Below are positions 6,959 to 16,046 of a stretch of DNA of 64,000 nucleotides, piece by piece. The DNA is taken from assembly GCA_030754235.1 (NCBI GenBank), contig JASMAS010000070.1:124001-188000 (forward strand), written 5' to 3'. The stretch is from Litorilituus sp. (lineage in GTDB: Bacteria > Pseudomonadota > Gammaproteobacteria > Enterobacterales > Alteromonadaceae). The first letter of the stretch is position 1; the number at the start of each line of letters is the position of its first letter. A program made the position numbers and the translations under genes. The notes below the pieces were generated by a model. It saw nothing but the letters and a program-made list of their open reading frames with translations, made no database searches and was not told the DNA's origin.

Positions 6959-8470
6959 CTAGTCCACCTCAAGTAATAGAAAGTCAGCTAACCAAGGTAA
7001 ATCACTTGTTGAAGAAAACATCCAGTTAAAGCGTCTTGGCGGAGTAATGGTCCAGTAGTGTTCTCTCCCCTGCTTTACTTTAGTACGTTCTAATTCTGCT
7101 TTACATTGCTGTACAAATACAGAAAATAATTCTTTTAATAAAATATCACTGCGTTTTTTGATGTAAACTGACTTCCCTAGCAAAGCAGCTACATCACAGG
7201 TATGTTGGTAATCTGACCATTGATCATGATTTTCATATCTTGAGTTTTGTAATATTGCAAGGTACTTGGGTATGACAATACGATCTACCTTTTCATCTCC
7301 CCAGTATATACCATAATTAAGTACAAAATCGCCAAAAGCATCGATAAGAGAAGCGGCTCTAACATCTCCAGTTAAACGATAGAATCGCCATAATGCATCG
7401 CTAAGAAGTGCCATCATCCATGGAGAACATGTTGGCGAACTCCCTCCTTGCCCCTCATGTGATTGAAGGGTATGTTGAGGACAGCCTACTAAACTCCAAT
7501 TATTGACGGGATTAAAAGTCATTTCCACCGTAGCATCAATTATTTGATTAATTCGGCTAAAGGCAGAGCGATCACCTGTGACTTCCCAGTAAGATATTGC
7601 CGTATTTAAAGCCGCTGCTTGATTACGCTCAGTCCAGAACCCACGTTCGAGATCATATTCAGGCTCCCACATCAAAGAATTTTGATATATGTTGGTTAAT
7701 GCCTCTTTGGCTTTAATATTACCACTTAAAAAATAACTATATAATAAGCCTTTAGGCATTAAGTATTTCACATCATTTTTATCAATGAGTTTAAAAAGAC
7801 CACTTCCATCAATATTATTGATGTAAAAGTTTGCTAAATCATCACCTCGACTTAACCATTTCTTATTACCCGATACAATAAATAATTGATAAATAGCTTG
7901 AGGCTTGTCATAAAGCCATTGAGCTGCCCTAGTCATTGGGTAGCCCATCTTAGATAGGGCTTTTTGATCTGTAATAAAGTGAGCATAACTTGATAATGCT
8001 TGGGTATACCAGTTAGATGTTTCATCTTGTGCGCTTGGATGTAATAAAACTGACTGAGCTAACCAATTAGAAGAAGGGAAAACAAGGGTTGTACCTTGAT
8101 GTAAATTCAACTTGGGGTCTTCGTCTTTGATACCACCATCCCCCCATTTAAGCTCTAATGATAAATCATCACCAGGTAAGTGGTTTACTTCAAGCAATAG
8201 TAGTCTAATATATTTTTTTTCTGTGAATGTTGGCCATTGATTGAGTATCTTATATTTGATATCAATGGGGATATTCATTTCAGTTAGCTGTATATTTGAA
8301 TCAATAGAGATTAAATGATTTGGAACAGGTAATAGAAGCTGTGACTTCTTATCACTTAAAGATACTTTAAATGTTATAGGTTCTTTCGCACTTGATTTCG
8401 CACTTGATAACGGAGAGGAAAAAATTGCGATGATGGAAATAATTAAACAGTAGTATACATTCACATTCAA
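6959..8470 (-). CDS. Secreted RIFT-barrel/alpha-toroid-like protein, possible polysaccharide lyase or hydrolase (short form)
   Basis: This 503-residue protein of unknown function has a signal peptide (hydrophobic residues 5-24). Residues about 30-130 look like a beta-rich N-terminal domain. Residues about 145-500 are helical and carry motifs shared with the 1351-residue protein at 24206-28261: Trp-x-Tyr-Asp-x-Pro-x-AIYQL, GFWTERNQAAA, SHEGQGG, CSPWMMALL and PPRRFNW followed by an STSD stretch. Conserved Glu, His and aromatic residues in those motifs would suit a glycan-binding cleft of an (alpha/alpha)n toroid, as in PcRGLX/YetA-type rhamnogalacturonan lyases; that link is inference from architecture. 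The start is a TTG at 8470, with GAGG upstream inside the preceding gene, overlapping its stop by three bases. Translational coupling with the EEP-family gene is likely. Confidence 0.65.
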   Translation of the reverse strand: MNVNVYYCLIISIIAIFSSPLSSAKSSAKEPITFKVSLSDKKSQLLLPVPNHLISIDSNIQLTEMNIPIDIKYKILNQWPTFTEKKYIRLLLLEVNHLPGDDLSLELKWGDGGIKDEDPKLNLHQGTTLVFPSSNWLAQSVLLHPSAQDETSNWYTQALSSYAHFITDQKALSKMGYPMTRAAQWLYDKPQAIYQLFIVSGNKKWLSRGDDLANFYINNIDGSGLFKLIDKNDVKYLMPKGLLYSYFLSGNIKAKEALTNIYQNSLMWEPEYDLERGFWTERNQAAALNTAISYWEVTGDRSAFSRINQIIDATVEMTFNPVNNWSLVGCPQHTLQSHEGQGGSSPTCSPWMMALLSDALWRFYRLTGDVRAASLIDAFGDFVLNYGIYWGDEKVDRIVIPKYLAILQNSRYENHDQWSDYQHTCDVAALLGKSVYIKKRSDILLKELFSVFVQQCKAELERTKVKQGREHYWTITPPRRFNWMFSSTSDLPWLADFLLLEVD

Positions 8471-9471
8471 TGAAAAACCTCTAATGTTGCCATCACAGGT
8501 CGGTGGTCTCCGCCAAGAGAATCCAAAACCTCAACGTTTCTAGCCGTTATATTTTTAGAGTAAATAATATGATCAATACGAAAACTAAATAGTGGCATAC
8601 CCTGCCAGTCAATATATTTAGTATGATTGAATCCAAACCCGCTTTCATTTAGTGCATTAGTCAACCATGAAAAATTATTTTTATAGATAGGATCGTCATC
8701 TGGCATATTAAAGTCACCCGCAATGACTACATTTTTTTTAGCTCTAATGGTATCGCCAACAAGTGAAGCTTCTATCTGGCGATTTTCGGCCTTATTTTTA
8801 GCCTTAAAACTTAAACTTCTAGATTTAATAATATCCAATAAAATCTCTCTAGGTGTTTCAAAGTGAACATTAGATAGGTTAATTTGATTGCCATTAACTG
8901 TTAATTGATATGACATAGCAAAGTGTCCATAACCATTAAGCATAGCCCTACTTAATGAAGCTACTCGTTCAAAAGGGTATTTGCTAAGTAGACACAAACC
9001 TGCTTCACAATCTATATAGGTATAGTTGCTTTGTAGGTCTTTAACGGCATTAATTCTAATTTCTTGTAAAAGCAATAAGTCTGGGTGATAGTACTTCACG
9101 ACTTGTTTCAGCTTGGATAATTTACTACCTTCACCCATATTTACTGTCACAAGTTTAATAGACGTTGACTCTCCCTCTTGGAAGCCAACAATATCAGGTA
9201 ATTGAAAATCTAAATACATTAATGAAATATAAAATAATAATGGCAAAGTATATCGTTGAAATAGACTGAGGAATCGCCAAAGCATTGACAATATAATAAT
9301 GAAGGAAAATAACCACCAGCGAGGAGCAAAAATAATCAGCTGTTCAAGTATCAGCATTGCATCGTTTTGTGCCCACAAAGGTAAACTAAAAACGACTGCA
9401 CTTGCTAAAAAACTAACACAATAAACAAATACTGTAAATTTTTTAAGCCTATTTCCGATAGATTTTAGCAT
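8467..9471 (-). CDS. Membrane-anchored endonuclease/exonuclease/phosphatase (EEP)-family protein
   Basis: This 334-residue protein has three N-terminal membrane helices (residues about 10-95) and then an EEP domain. Recognisable motifs are LVTVNMGEGSKLSKL at the first strand, LLLLQEIRI with the metal-binding Glu, SNVHFETP, VIAGDFNMPDDD with the catalytic Asp/Asn, and GGDHRPVMATLEV with the terminal Asp-His pair. The family comprises metal-dependent phosphodiesterases acting on nucleic acids, lipids or inositol phosphates; the domain here probably faces the periplasm, as in the membrane-linked EEP proteins common beside exosortase loci. The specific substrate is unknown. Its start overlaps the 3' end of the upstream glycosyltransferase by 23 bases, and its stop overlaps the next gene, so the three form one operon. 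Confidence 0.82.
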   Translation of the reverse strand: MLKSIGNRLKKFTVFVYCVSFLASAVVFSLPLWAQNDAMLILEQLIIFAPRWWLFSFIIILSMLWRFLSLFQRYTLPLLFYISLMYLDFQLPDIVGFQEGESTSIKLVTVNMGEGSKLSKLKQVVKYYHPDLLLLQEIRINAVKDLQSNYTYIDCEAGLCLLSKYPFERVASLSRAMLNGYGHFAMSYQLTVNGNQINLSNVHFETPREILLDIIKSRSLSFKAKNKAENRQIEASLVGDTIRAKKNVVIAGDFNMPDDDPIYKNNFSWLTNALNESGFGFNHTKYIDWQGMPLFSFRIDHIIYSKNITARNVEVLDSLGGDHRPVMATLEVFH

Positions 9472-10522
9472 ATTTTTTGACCACAGTTGCTAAAGAAAAG
9501 CGCTCCATCACATACTTTTGGGCTGCTAACCCAAAGGCGGTAATTTGTTCAAAATTTTCATTAAGGTGCTGAATCAACTTTGCTAGCTGGTTATGATCAT
9601 CATAATCCACCAGCCAGCCGTTCTCATTATTTTTAACAAGCTTTGAATTGCCGCCGACATCTGTAGCAATAACAGGCTTACCATAAGCCATGGCCTCCAT
9701 GATCACCAAAGACAAACCTTCAGTTTCCGAGGTGACAACCAAACAATCAAATGATGGATAAATTTTTTCTCTGTCGGTAACCATGCCATAAAAACGGATA
9801 CTACTTTGAGATAAATTTTCACTAGCAAAGGAGCGAAGTACCTCTTCACACTCACCATCACCAAATATATGCAACTCTATCTGAGATTGAATCTCCTGCG
9901 GGAGTATAGACACAGCGTTAAGCAAAGATACTTGGTGCTTTAAGGGAACAAGACGACCTACGCTACCAAGATGTAGTTTAGTATCGCTGTCTTTGTTCAG
10001 CGTTTTATCTGCACTCGGTAATAAAACACCATTATCTATAACACTCATCGGTATATCGCGCCACGGATAATTTCGTCTAAATATGTCAAATGCCTCCTGC
10101 GAAACAAAAGACATTGCGGTGATATGATGCCTAAAATTATTATGTACTTTTTGCCAAGCAGATGAATTATTCTCAGCAGCACCATGGCGTGTATAAATAC
10201 ACTGTTTTGTGCCAATAACTTTCATTACGATGGACAACGGCTTTAAAGCATAAGCAGTATGAATATGAATAACATCATATTTTCTCAACACTTTTAACAG
10301 GGTAAACTGACCAATTAAAGAAGCAACTTTTTGTATAGTATAAACCTGAATCTCTTTGCTTTTTGCAACACTAACTAAAGCATCTTCAGTAGTTCCAAAT
10401 GAGAGAATGGCAACGCTGAACCCCTGAGAAAACTGCTCTTCCCCTAAATCAATCACAAACCGCTCAGCGCCGCCTACATTTAAACTACTGAGCACATGAA
10501 GAACCTTAAGCTTATTTCCCAT
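9449..10522 (-). CDS. GT4-family glycosyltransferase
   Basis: This is a GT-B fold glycosyltransferase of about 357 residues. The N-terminal donor/acceptor half starts KVLHVLSSLNVGGAERFV, and the C-terminal half has SVGRLVPLKHQ and EGLSLVIMEAMAYGKPVIA followed by DVGG, the donor-binding E-x7-E region of family GT4. It would add a hexose or aminosugar to the lipid-linked repeat unit in the cytoplasm. The open frame extends upstream to 10600, but those 26 extra residues are hydrophobic and poorly placed. The ATG at 10522 has TTGAG just upstream and begins directly at the canonical N terminus, so it is preferred. It is first in an operon with the EEP-family and toroid genes. Sugar specificity cannot be read from sequence. 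Confidence 0.88.
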   Translation of the reverse strand: MGNKLKVLHVLSSLNVGGAERFVIDLGEEQFSQGFSVAILSFGTTEDALVSVAKSKEIQVYTIQKVASLIGQFTLLKVLRKYDVIHIHTAYALKPLSIVMKVIGTKQCIYTRHGAAENNSSAWQKVHNNFRHHITAMSFVSQEAFDIFRRNYPWRDIPMSVIDNGVLLPSADKTLNKDSDTKLHLGSVGRLVPLKHQVSLLNAVSILPQEIQSQIELHIFGDGECEEVLRSFASENLSQSSIRFYGMVTDREKIYPSFDCLVVTSETEGLSLVIMEAMAYGKPVIATDVGGNSKLVKNNENGWLVDYDDHNQLAKLIQHLNENFEQITAFGLAAQKYVMERFSLATVVKKYAKIYRK

Positions 10523-10783
10523 AATCTCAATTATCATATTTGTAGATGTAATAACAAATATCTTAATTGAGATGGTCATAATAATATAGATAAGATTCAT
10601 TATTTGTCGTATTGCGCGACATTTTCAACTGACAATAGTGTATCCTTGTTACTATTTATCAACTGATTAAATAATATTAAAATATATATGTTAAAAACAA
10701 GCCAATACAGAAAAAAAGAATAAAGAGCGCATTATAGACTACAGAAGCATTAATTTAATTAACGACTTTCAAGGACTAGCACT

Positions 10784-11854
10784 TTGACTTCAAACATTTC
10801 TTGGGAAATCATTGAAACTATTGATGAATTAATAACTTACGAGCATCAATGGAGGGCGCTTTCACAAAAATCCCCTGATGGATTTTTTACATCGCCTGAC
10901 TGGATACTAAAATGGATTAAAGTTTTCTGGCAAGAAGATTGGCAACTGAGTGTGATTTTAGGGTTGGTCGATAATAAATTATCAATCTTTGCTCCACTCT
11001 ATACCCAAACGAAAATGACTTTAGGCATCAAACAAACAGTATTACTTCCTCTTGGACAAGGAGAAATAGAATCAGCCGAGGTAGCCTCAGAATTTCAAGA
11101 TATATTGGTATCTACCCGGAGTGATGATTTATATGTGTTAATTGCCTCAAAAATTAACAATTTAACCTATGATATGATGACTTGGCGTGCTGTTTCCTCA
11201 ACAGCTAATTTACTCAATATATTAAAATATATACCGACTTCTAAAGTGGCGGTTGAAGGAACACGTTATACAATCAATAAGACAAGTTCTATCAAGTATT
11301 CTCCAAGTAAAAATAATCGATATAAATGGAATAAATGCCAAAAACAATTATTGAAAAATAATGCTCATTTTTTTTGGGCTGATAAAAATCAACTTAACAA
11401 ATACTGGCTAAAACTAAAAGAATTACATACAAATAGGTGGCGATTAAAAAGCAAAAGAGGAGCTTTTACCGAGCCCAGCTTTAACGCTTTCCATACAAAA
11501 TTAATAGCTTTAGAGCACTGTAAAATCAGCGTTTTAACAGTTGAAGGAAAAATGGCTGCGATTAATTATTATATAGTCGATAATGGCTGTTTATACTTCT
11601 ATCAAAGCGGCTGGGAAAATAACTACTCTTCTTTTTCTCCGGGGTTTGCATTGCACATGTGGAGTATTGAAAATACCAAGTTAGATTATTACGACTTTAT
11701 GATGGGAAATAAAAAACAAAGCTACAAGAGCCGTTATGGGTGTAACCACCTAGACGACATGTATAATGTAAAAGTAACCAACAGCCCAATTAAATATCTC
11801 ATAAGTAAACTGATAAATAAAATAACCCTTTTAATAAATCATAAACAAAGTTAA
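10784..11854 (+). CDS. GNAT/FemAB-like acyltransferase of the exopolysaccharide locus
   Basis: This 356-residue soluble protein resembles the Acetyltransf_6 (BioF2/CelD/FemAB-like) proteins that recur in exosortase and cellulose loci. Supporting stretches are the N-terminal WRALSQKSPDGFFTSPDW, the middle LHTNRWRLKSKRGAF and the C-terminal YYIVDNGCLYFYQSGW followed by DFMMGNKKQSYKSRYG, a typical end of the GNAT-like second half. The role would be acyl or aminoacyl transfer to a polysaccharide precursor or a protein; the acceptor is unknown. It begins at TTG (10784) with AAGGA eight bases upstream. The O-antigen ligase-like gene starts six bases after its stop, suggesting a joint transcript. 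Confidence 0.75.
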   Translation: MTSNISWEIIETIDELITYEHQWRALSQKSPDGFFTSPDWILKWIKVFWQEDWQLSVILGLVDNKLSIFAPLYTQTKMTLGIKQTVLLPLGQGEIESAEVASEFQDILVSTRSDDLYVLIASKINNLTYDMMTWRAVSSTANLLNILKYIPTSKVAVEGTRYTINKTSSIKYSPSKNNRYKWNKCQKQLLKNNAHFFWADKNQLNKYWLKLKELHTNRWRLKSKRGAFTEPSFNAFHTKLIALEHCKISVLTVEGKMAAINYYIVDNGCLYFYQSGWENNYSSFSPGFALHMWSIENTKLDYYDFMMGNKKQSYKSRYGCNHLDDMYNVKVTNSPIKYLISKLINKITLLINHKQS

Positions 11855-11860
11855 CTATTT

Positions 11861-13168
11861 ATGCCGCATCATTTACCTGAAATTGAAGATAAAAACTCTA
11901 CTTTCGCCTTCTTTTTTCTAATACTTTACACTGTTATGGTCTTTATTCGCCCACATCAAATGTTGCCAAATACGCTCGAATGGCCATTAGTTAAGTATTT
12001 TGCAATCATTTGTCTAATTGGTGTATTACTAGGTCAACGCCCGTTAAAAATTCACCCACAGCACTGGATGTTATTTTTACTTACACCATTAATAATTATT
12101 TCAGGTTTTGTCAACGGCTCTGGCATGTGGGGAATAAGTCAAGCCAATGCATTTCTCGCTGCGTCAATAATACCATTATTTTTATTTAGCAACTGCATTT
12201 CAAACATTCAACGCCAACATTGGTTGATGATTATTTGTTTAATCGCAACATTATGCATAGTGCATAATGGGCATGTACAACAAACCGACTTGTATTGGGA
12301 AGGTTGGGCATTGGACACTAAAGCGTATGCTTTATTTGGTACAGATGCCAGAAGAATTACCTATCTCGGTTTTTTTAGTGACCCTAATGATATTGGAATG
12401 TTCCTAGTGATGAACATCCCTTTTGTCTTGTATTTTTATAGCAAAGGAAATGCCTTTACTAAAATAGTGATGTTAATTATTTTAGCTTGCATACTATATG
12501 GCGTTTACATTACACATTCTAGAGGTACAGCACTGGGGGTTTTTACACTAATTGCAAGCTATTACTTTGTCGTTAAGGCCGGAAGGAAAATGTTCATCTT
12601 TGGGTTATCATGTATTCCAATCGCCATTTTGCTGCTTGTAGCTCTGCAAGGTAAAATAGATGATTCTGCTTCTGGTAGACTAGAAGCTTGGTATGCTGGA
12701 ATTCTAATGTTGATATCCTATCCCCTTGGAATAGGCAAAGGAGCTTTTGTAGACTATCACGGTTTAACAGCCCATAATTCCTATATTCTAGTTGCAGGTG
12801 AACTTGGTATTATAGGTTACTCTTTATGGGGTGGAGCAGTATTTTTTACACTTATCTCTGGTTTCTTTTTCATTAGAAAGGCAAAGGTTATAACTGACTT
12901 ATCCGAAACACAAAAAAATGAACTATTAATAAATCAAACACTATTCTTTTCTATGGCCGGATTTATGATTACGTCATTCTTTTTAAGCCGTTCATACACT
13001 GTTTTACTTTTTATTTTTATGGGGATGACTATTGCATCACATTATAGGGTAATAAAAGTATTGCCAGAGCTTGCCTGTTATTTTGATAAGGCATTAGCTA
13101 TAAAGTGTACACTATATTCATGGTCTATTATTTTTGTTGTCTATGCAGCATTGAAAATAACACTTTAG
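11861..13168 (+). CDS. O-antigen ligase/polymerase-like membrane protein (exosortase-associated O-glycosylation ligase type)
   Basis: This 435-residue protein has about ten to twelve membrane helices and a large periplasmic loop near residues 135-180 (QQTDLYWEGWALDTKAYALF), with THSRGTALG and a helix-flanked AHNSYILVAGELGIIG. The last motif, with a His-Asn and downstream Glu, is the hallmark of the WaaL/Wzy superfamily. The N terminus (VMVFIRPHQMLP) is typical of the putative O-glycosylation ligase family linked to exosortase A. It would polymerise the exopolysaccharide repeat unit, or transfer glycan to protein, on the periplasmic side. Sequence does not discriminate between the two. It follows the GNAT-like gene closely; no strong ribosome site is visible, so translation may be coupled. 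Confidence 0.85.
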   Translation: MPHHLPEIEDKNSTFAFFFLILYTVMVFIRPHQMLPNTLEWPLVKYFAIICLIGVLLGQRPLKIHPQHWMLFLLTPLIIISGFVNGSGMWGISQANAFLAASIIPLFLFSNCISNIQRQHWLMIICLIATLCIVHNGHVQQTDLYWEGWALDTKAYALFGTDARRITYLGFFSDPNDIGMFLVMNIPFVLYFYSKGNAFTKIVMLIILACILYGVYITHSRGTALGVFTLIASYYFVVKAGRKMFIFGLSCIPIAILLLVALQGKIDDSASGRLEAWYAGILMLISYPLGIGKGAFVDYHGLTAHNSYILVAGELGIIGYSLWGGAVFFTLISGFFFIRKAKVITDLSETQKNELLINQTLFFSMAGFMITSFFLSRSYTVLLFIFMGMTIASHYRVIKVLPELACYFDKALAIKCTLYSWSIIFVVYAALKITL

Positions 13169-13273
13169 CAGCCAATGTGACAAGAAACATCAAAGAACCA
13201 CCCCACTAGTAACTCTCTAGTATATTAGTTAAGATAAATTATTCTTTTTAACGGCTCTTTTAAAGGTTTTGCA

Positions 13274-14398
13274 ATGGAACTGATGTTCTTTATTTGTGCA
13301 GCTTCATTTATTTATAGTTTCATTGGATACCCATTAATAATAGGTTTACTAGCACGTAAAAATGGAACTCCAGATCTACTACATAATCGCCTCCCAGAGC
13401 TGACTGTTATTTTATGTGTTTATAATGCATCACCGTTATTATCATTCAGAATAAAAAATATTTTAGAGAGTGATTACCCAACAGAAAAAATTAATATTCT
13501 CGTCGTTTCTGATGGTTCAACGGATGGTCCAGAACATATAGTAGACTCGTTAAACAACCCATTAGTCAAGTTAATTCATTACTCAAAAAATCAAGGGAAG
13601 TCTTTTGCTCTTAATCAAGGGTTACGAGCTGTAGAAACAGACTTAGTGGCTTTTACAGATATCAGACAACGATTTGACAAACATGCCTTAATGCAATTAT
13701 CTTCTCACTTTTTAGACCCTAAAACGGCAGCAGTGACAGGAAATTTACATATAATCACAGATGAAAATAATACAGAAGATGATCCTGGTCTATACTGGAA
13801 ATATGAAAAATGGATAAGAGAAAAAGAAAGTGACTTCAAGTCTATGCTTGGTGTAACGGGGGCTATTTACATGGCAAGGCGGAATTTAATCCCCGAAATT
13901 CCAACAGATATTATATTAGATGATATGTATATTCCTCTGACCATGGTCAACGCTGGTTATCATATAAAATTTGAAAATAAGGCAATAGCCTATGATGTCA
14001 GCTCATCTACAACAGCTGAAGAATTTCATCGCAAGGTTCGCACACTCGCCGGAAATTTTCAGCTTATCTCATATATGCCATGGTTATTATCCCCCCGAAA
14101 AAACCCGCTTTTTTTTCAATTCGTATCTCATAAAGTGATGCGTCTAATCATGCCTTATTGCCTAATTGCTTTGCTTGTTAGTAGCTATCTGATTAACACA
14201 ACGAATTTCTTTTTATTGTTTTTATTACAAATACTCTTTTACCTTTACACTGCGATTGCTTACATCGCAGCGATAAACAACATAAAGATGCCCTTTTCTT
14301 CAGTTTTTATTAGTTTTTGTAGTTTGCATATAGCCTCATTTTTAGCCGGTTGGAAATACAAATTCAGTGACACAAAAACTTTATGGAAAAAACATTAA
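13274..14398 (+). CDS. GT2-family membrane glycosyltransferase
   Basis: This 374-residue protein has an N-terminal membrane helix, a GT-A catalytic domain and about three C-terminal helices (residues 285-360). The GT2 motifs are TVILCVYNAS, VVSDGSTDGP with the nucleotide-binding Asp, a DxR-type metal site in AFTDIRQRFD, and DDMYIPL followed by RKVRT in place of the QxxRW seen in processive synthases. The domain belongs with exopolysaccharide chain- or repeat-unit-building transferases on the inner membrane. The start has AAAGG upstream. It converges with the flippase gene, with 48 bases between stop codons and no clear terminator. Donor sugar is unknown. Confidence 0.87.
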   Translation: MELMFFICAASFIYSFIGYPLIIGLLARKNGTPDLLHNRLPELTVILCVYNASPLLSFRIKNILESDYPTEKINILVVSDGSTDGPEHIVDSLNNPLVKLIHYSKNQGKSFALNQGLRAVETDLVAFTDIRQRFDKHALMQLSSHFLDPKTAAVTGNLHIITDENNTEDDPGLYWKYEKWIREKESDFKSMLGVTGAIYMARRNLIPEIPTDIILDDMYIPLTMVNAGYHIKFENKAIAYDVSSSTTAEEFHRKVRTLAGNFQLISYMPWLLSPRKNPLFFQFVSHKVMRLIMPYCLIALLVSSYLINTTNFFLLFLLQILFYLYTAIAYIAAINNIKMPFSSVFISFCSLHIASFLAGWKYKFSDTKTLWKKH

Positions 14399-14446
14399 AT
14401 AATTAGCGGCATGCGCTCCTGTTAATACCCCCAAAAATTGCAAACA

Positions 14447-15961
14447 TTATTGCTTCATTAGCATACATTTTAACTTCAAATAAAACTGATAAATAGTATC
14501 TTTATCAATAAATAGACAAACATTAGCTACTATAATTATTGGTGAAAATACAAAAAACAATAGAAGTAAATTGCCCCAAGTACTAATAATATACTGTTCA
14601 ATAAGTTGCTGACCACACAACCCTACACTGTAAGTTAAAACGATCGCCATAATCAATTGTTTGATTATGGGTTTTATATTGAGATCATTATATTTCTTGA
14701 CAAGCATTAGGCTTAATACGACATCGGATAAGAAAAAACTAATACTTGTCGAAATTGCAATTCCAATGAGCCCTATTTGATTAGCTAAAATGATAGATAA
14801 TATGATATTAAACATTGCCCCAAACATACTGACAAACGAGAGATATTTGTGGTTAGCTTGTGCAAAAAGCAAGTCCCTGATAGATTGAAAAACAGCGCGA
14901 CATAAATATGAAAATATAAGTACATTCAAAATTGCAATAGATTGCACAAACTCTTTACCTACCCATAACTGTACAAAAATTTCACTAAAAACAAACAATA
15001 ACGAATACAACGTAGAATATACCATGATATTTATCGAGGTTACCTTTAAGAACGTTTCTCCCATATTTTGATTCTTAGCTGCCATTTGATTAAATATTGG
15101 CAAAAAAATGCCACTTACCGACATGGTAAAGCCCTCCACCAGTGCAGCTAACCTATTTGCGATACCAAAAACTGGCACTAAAGATAACTCGAATAATTTT
15201 GTAACGAGTATTGGATCAGACTTACTATTAATCGTCTTAGCCACTCCGCTAGCAATTACATGTTTAGAAAAATGAAAAAGACTTTTAAATTCATTAAAAG
15301 ATGCATAACTAATAGAAAAATTAAGTGATGGTAACAATCGTTTTACGCAAACAATCTTTAAGATATTACTTAAAAAGTCAGCTATCAAGGTTGCCGTGAC
15401 AGCACCATAAATATTCAAATCTACGAGCAAATAGTAGACAAGAACAGCTTTAACAATAGCATTTAAAGAAGAGATTTTAGCATCGATATCATACCTGAGT
15501 AGACATGCAAAAAAACTATTGAAAGAGCACATAATAAAATCCCATAGTACTTTTATACAAAGTAAACTCAGTGATAAAGTAAACACTTCAAAACGGGAAT
15601 TGCTTATGTCTAAGATCTGAGGGTTGTAAGCTAACGATAATAACCCAACGATTGCTACACAACCCAACACTGAGAAAAGTAAAATACTCGTTGAAAATAC
15701 TCGATTGAGACTATCAGTACTTTTACTTTCTAATGCCCACGTGATATGGCGTTGAACTGCTGAAGGGAACCCTAAATTTATAATATTAAACCAACCCAAC
15801 ATTGATAGAATCAGTAACCACAACCCATAGTTTTCATTGCCTAATGTAGTAATCAGAAACGGGGTTAACAGTAGTGAAGTCACAACTGTTATGATATTCT
15901 CTAAAAAACGAAAAAAAGAGCTTGAAAATAGCTTACGCAACATGGAAAGAGTTAACCCCAC
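14447..15961 (-). CDS. Oligosaccharide flippase (Wzx-like, MOP superfamily)
   Basis: This 504-residue protein is almost entirely membrane-embedded, with about 14 predicted helices from LENIITVVTSLLLTPFLITTLGNENYGLW onward; that opening, with the Gly-x-x-x-Tyr-Gly-x-Trp motif, is characteristic of the polysaccharide biosynthesis/MATE-like Wzx family. It would flip the undecaprenyl-linked repeat unit to the periplasm, upstream of the Wzy-like protein. It is the only gene between 10.8 and 24.2 kb on the minus strand and sits alone between the GT2 and acyltransferase genes. The sequence lacks any feature specifying the glycan. Confidence 0.9.
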   Translation of the reverse strand: MGLTLSMLRKLFSSSFFRFLENIITVVTSLLLTPFLITTLGNENYGLWLLILSMLGWFNIINLGFPSAVQRHITWALESKSTDSLNRVFSTSILLFSVLGCVAIVGLLSLAYNPQILDISNSRFEVFTLSLSLLCIKVLWDFIMCSFNSFFACLLRYDIDAKISSLNAIVKAVLVYYLLVDLNIYGAVTATLIADFLSNILKIVCVKRLLPSLNFSISYASFNEFKSLFHFSKHVIASGVAKTINSKSDPILVTKLFELSLVPVFGIANRLAALVEGFTMSVSGIFLPIFNQMAAKNQNMGETFLKVTSINIMVYSTLYSLLFVFSEIFVQLWVGKEFVQSIAILNVLIFSYLCRAVFQSIRDLLFAQANHKYLSFVSMFGAMFNIILSIILANQIGLIGIAISTSISFFLSDVVLSLMLVKKYNDLNIKPIIKQLIMAIVLTYSVGLCGQQLIEQYIISTWGNLLLLFFVFSPIIIVANVCLFIDKDTIYQFYLKLKCMLMKQ

Positions 15962-16046
15962 TATGTGGTTTATTTATAAAGTTATCGAGCTTGGTTAGTA
16001 TGACATAGACTCTGTTCTGTTAAAATCAAACAAATAGGATTCTAAA

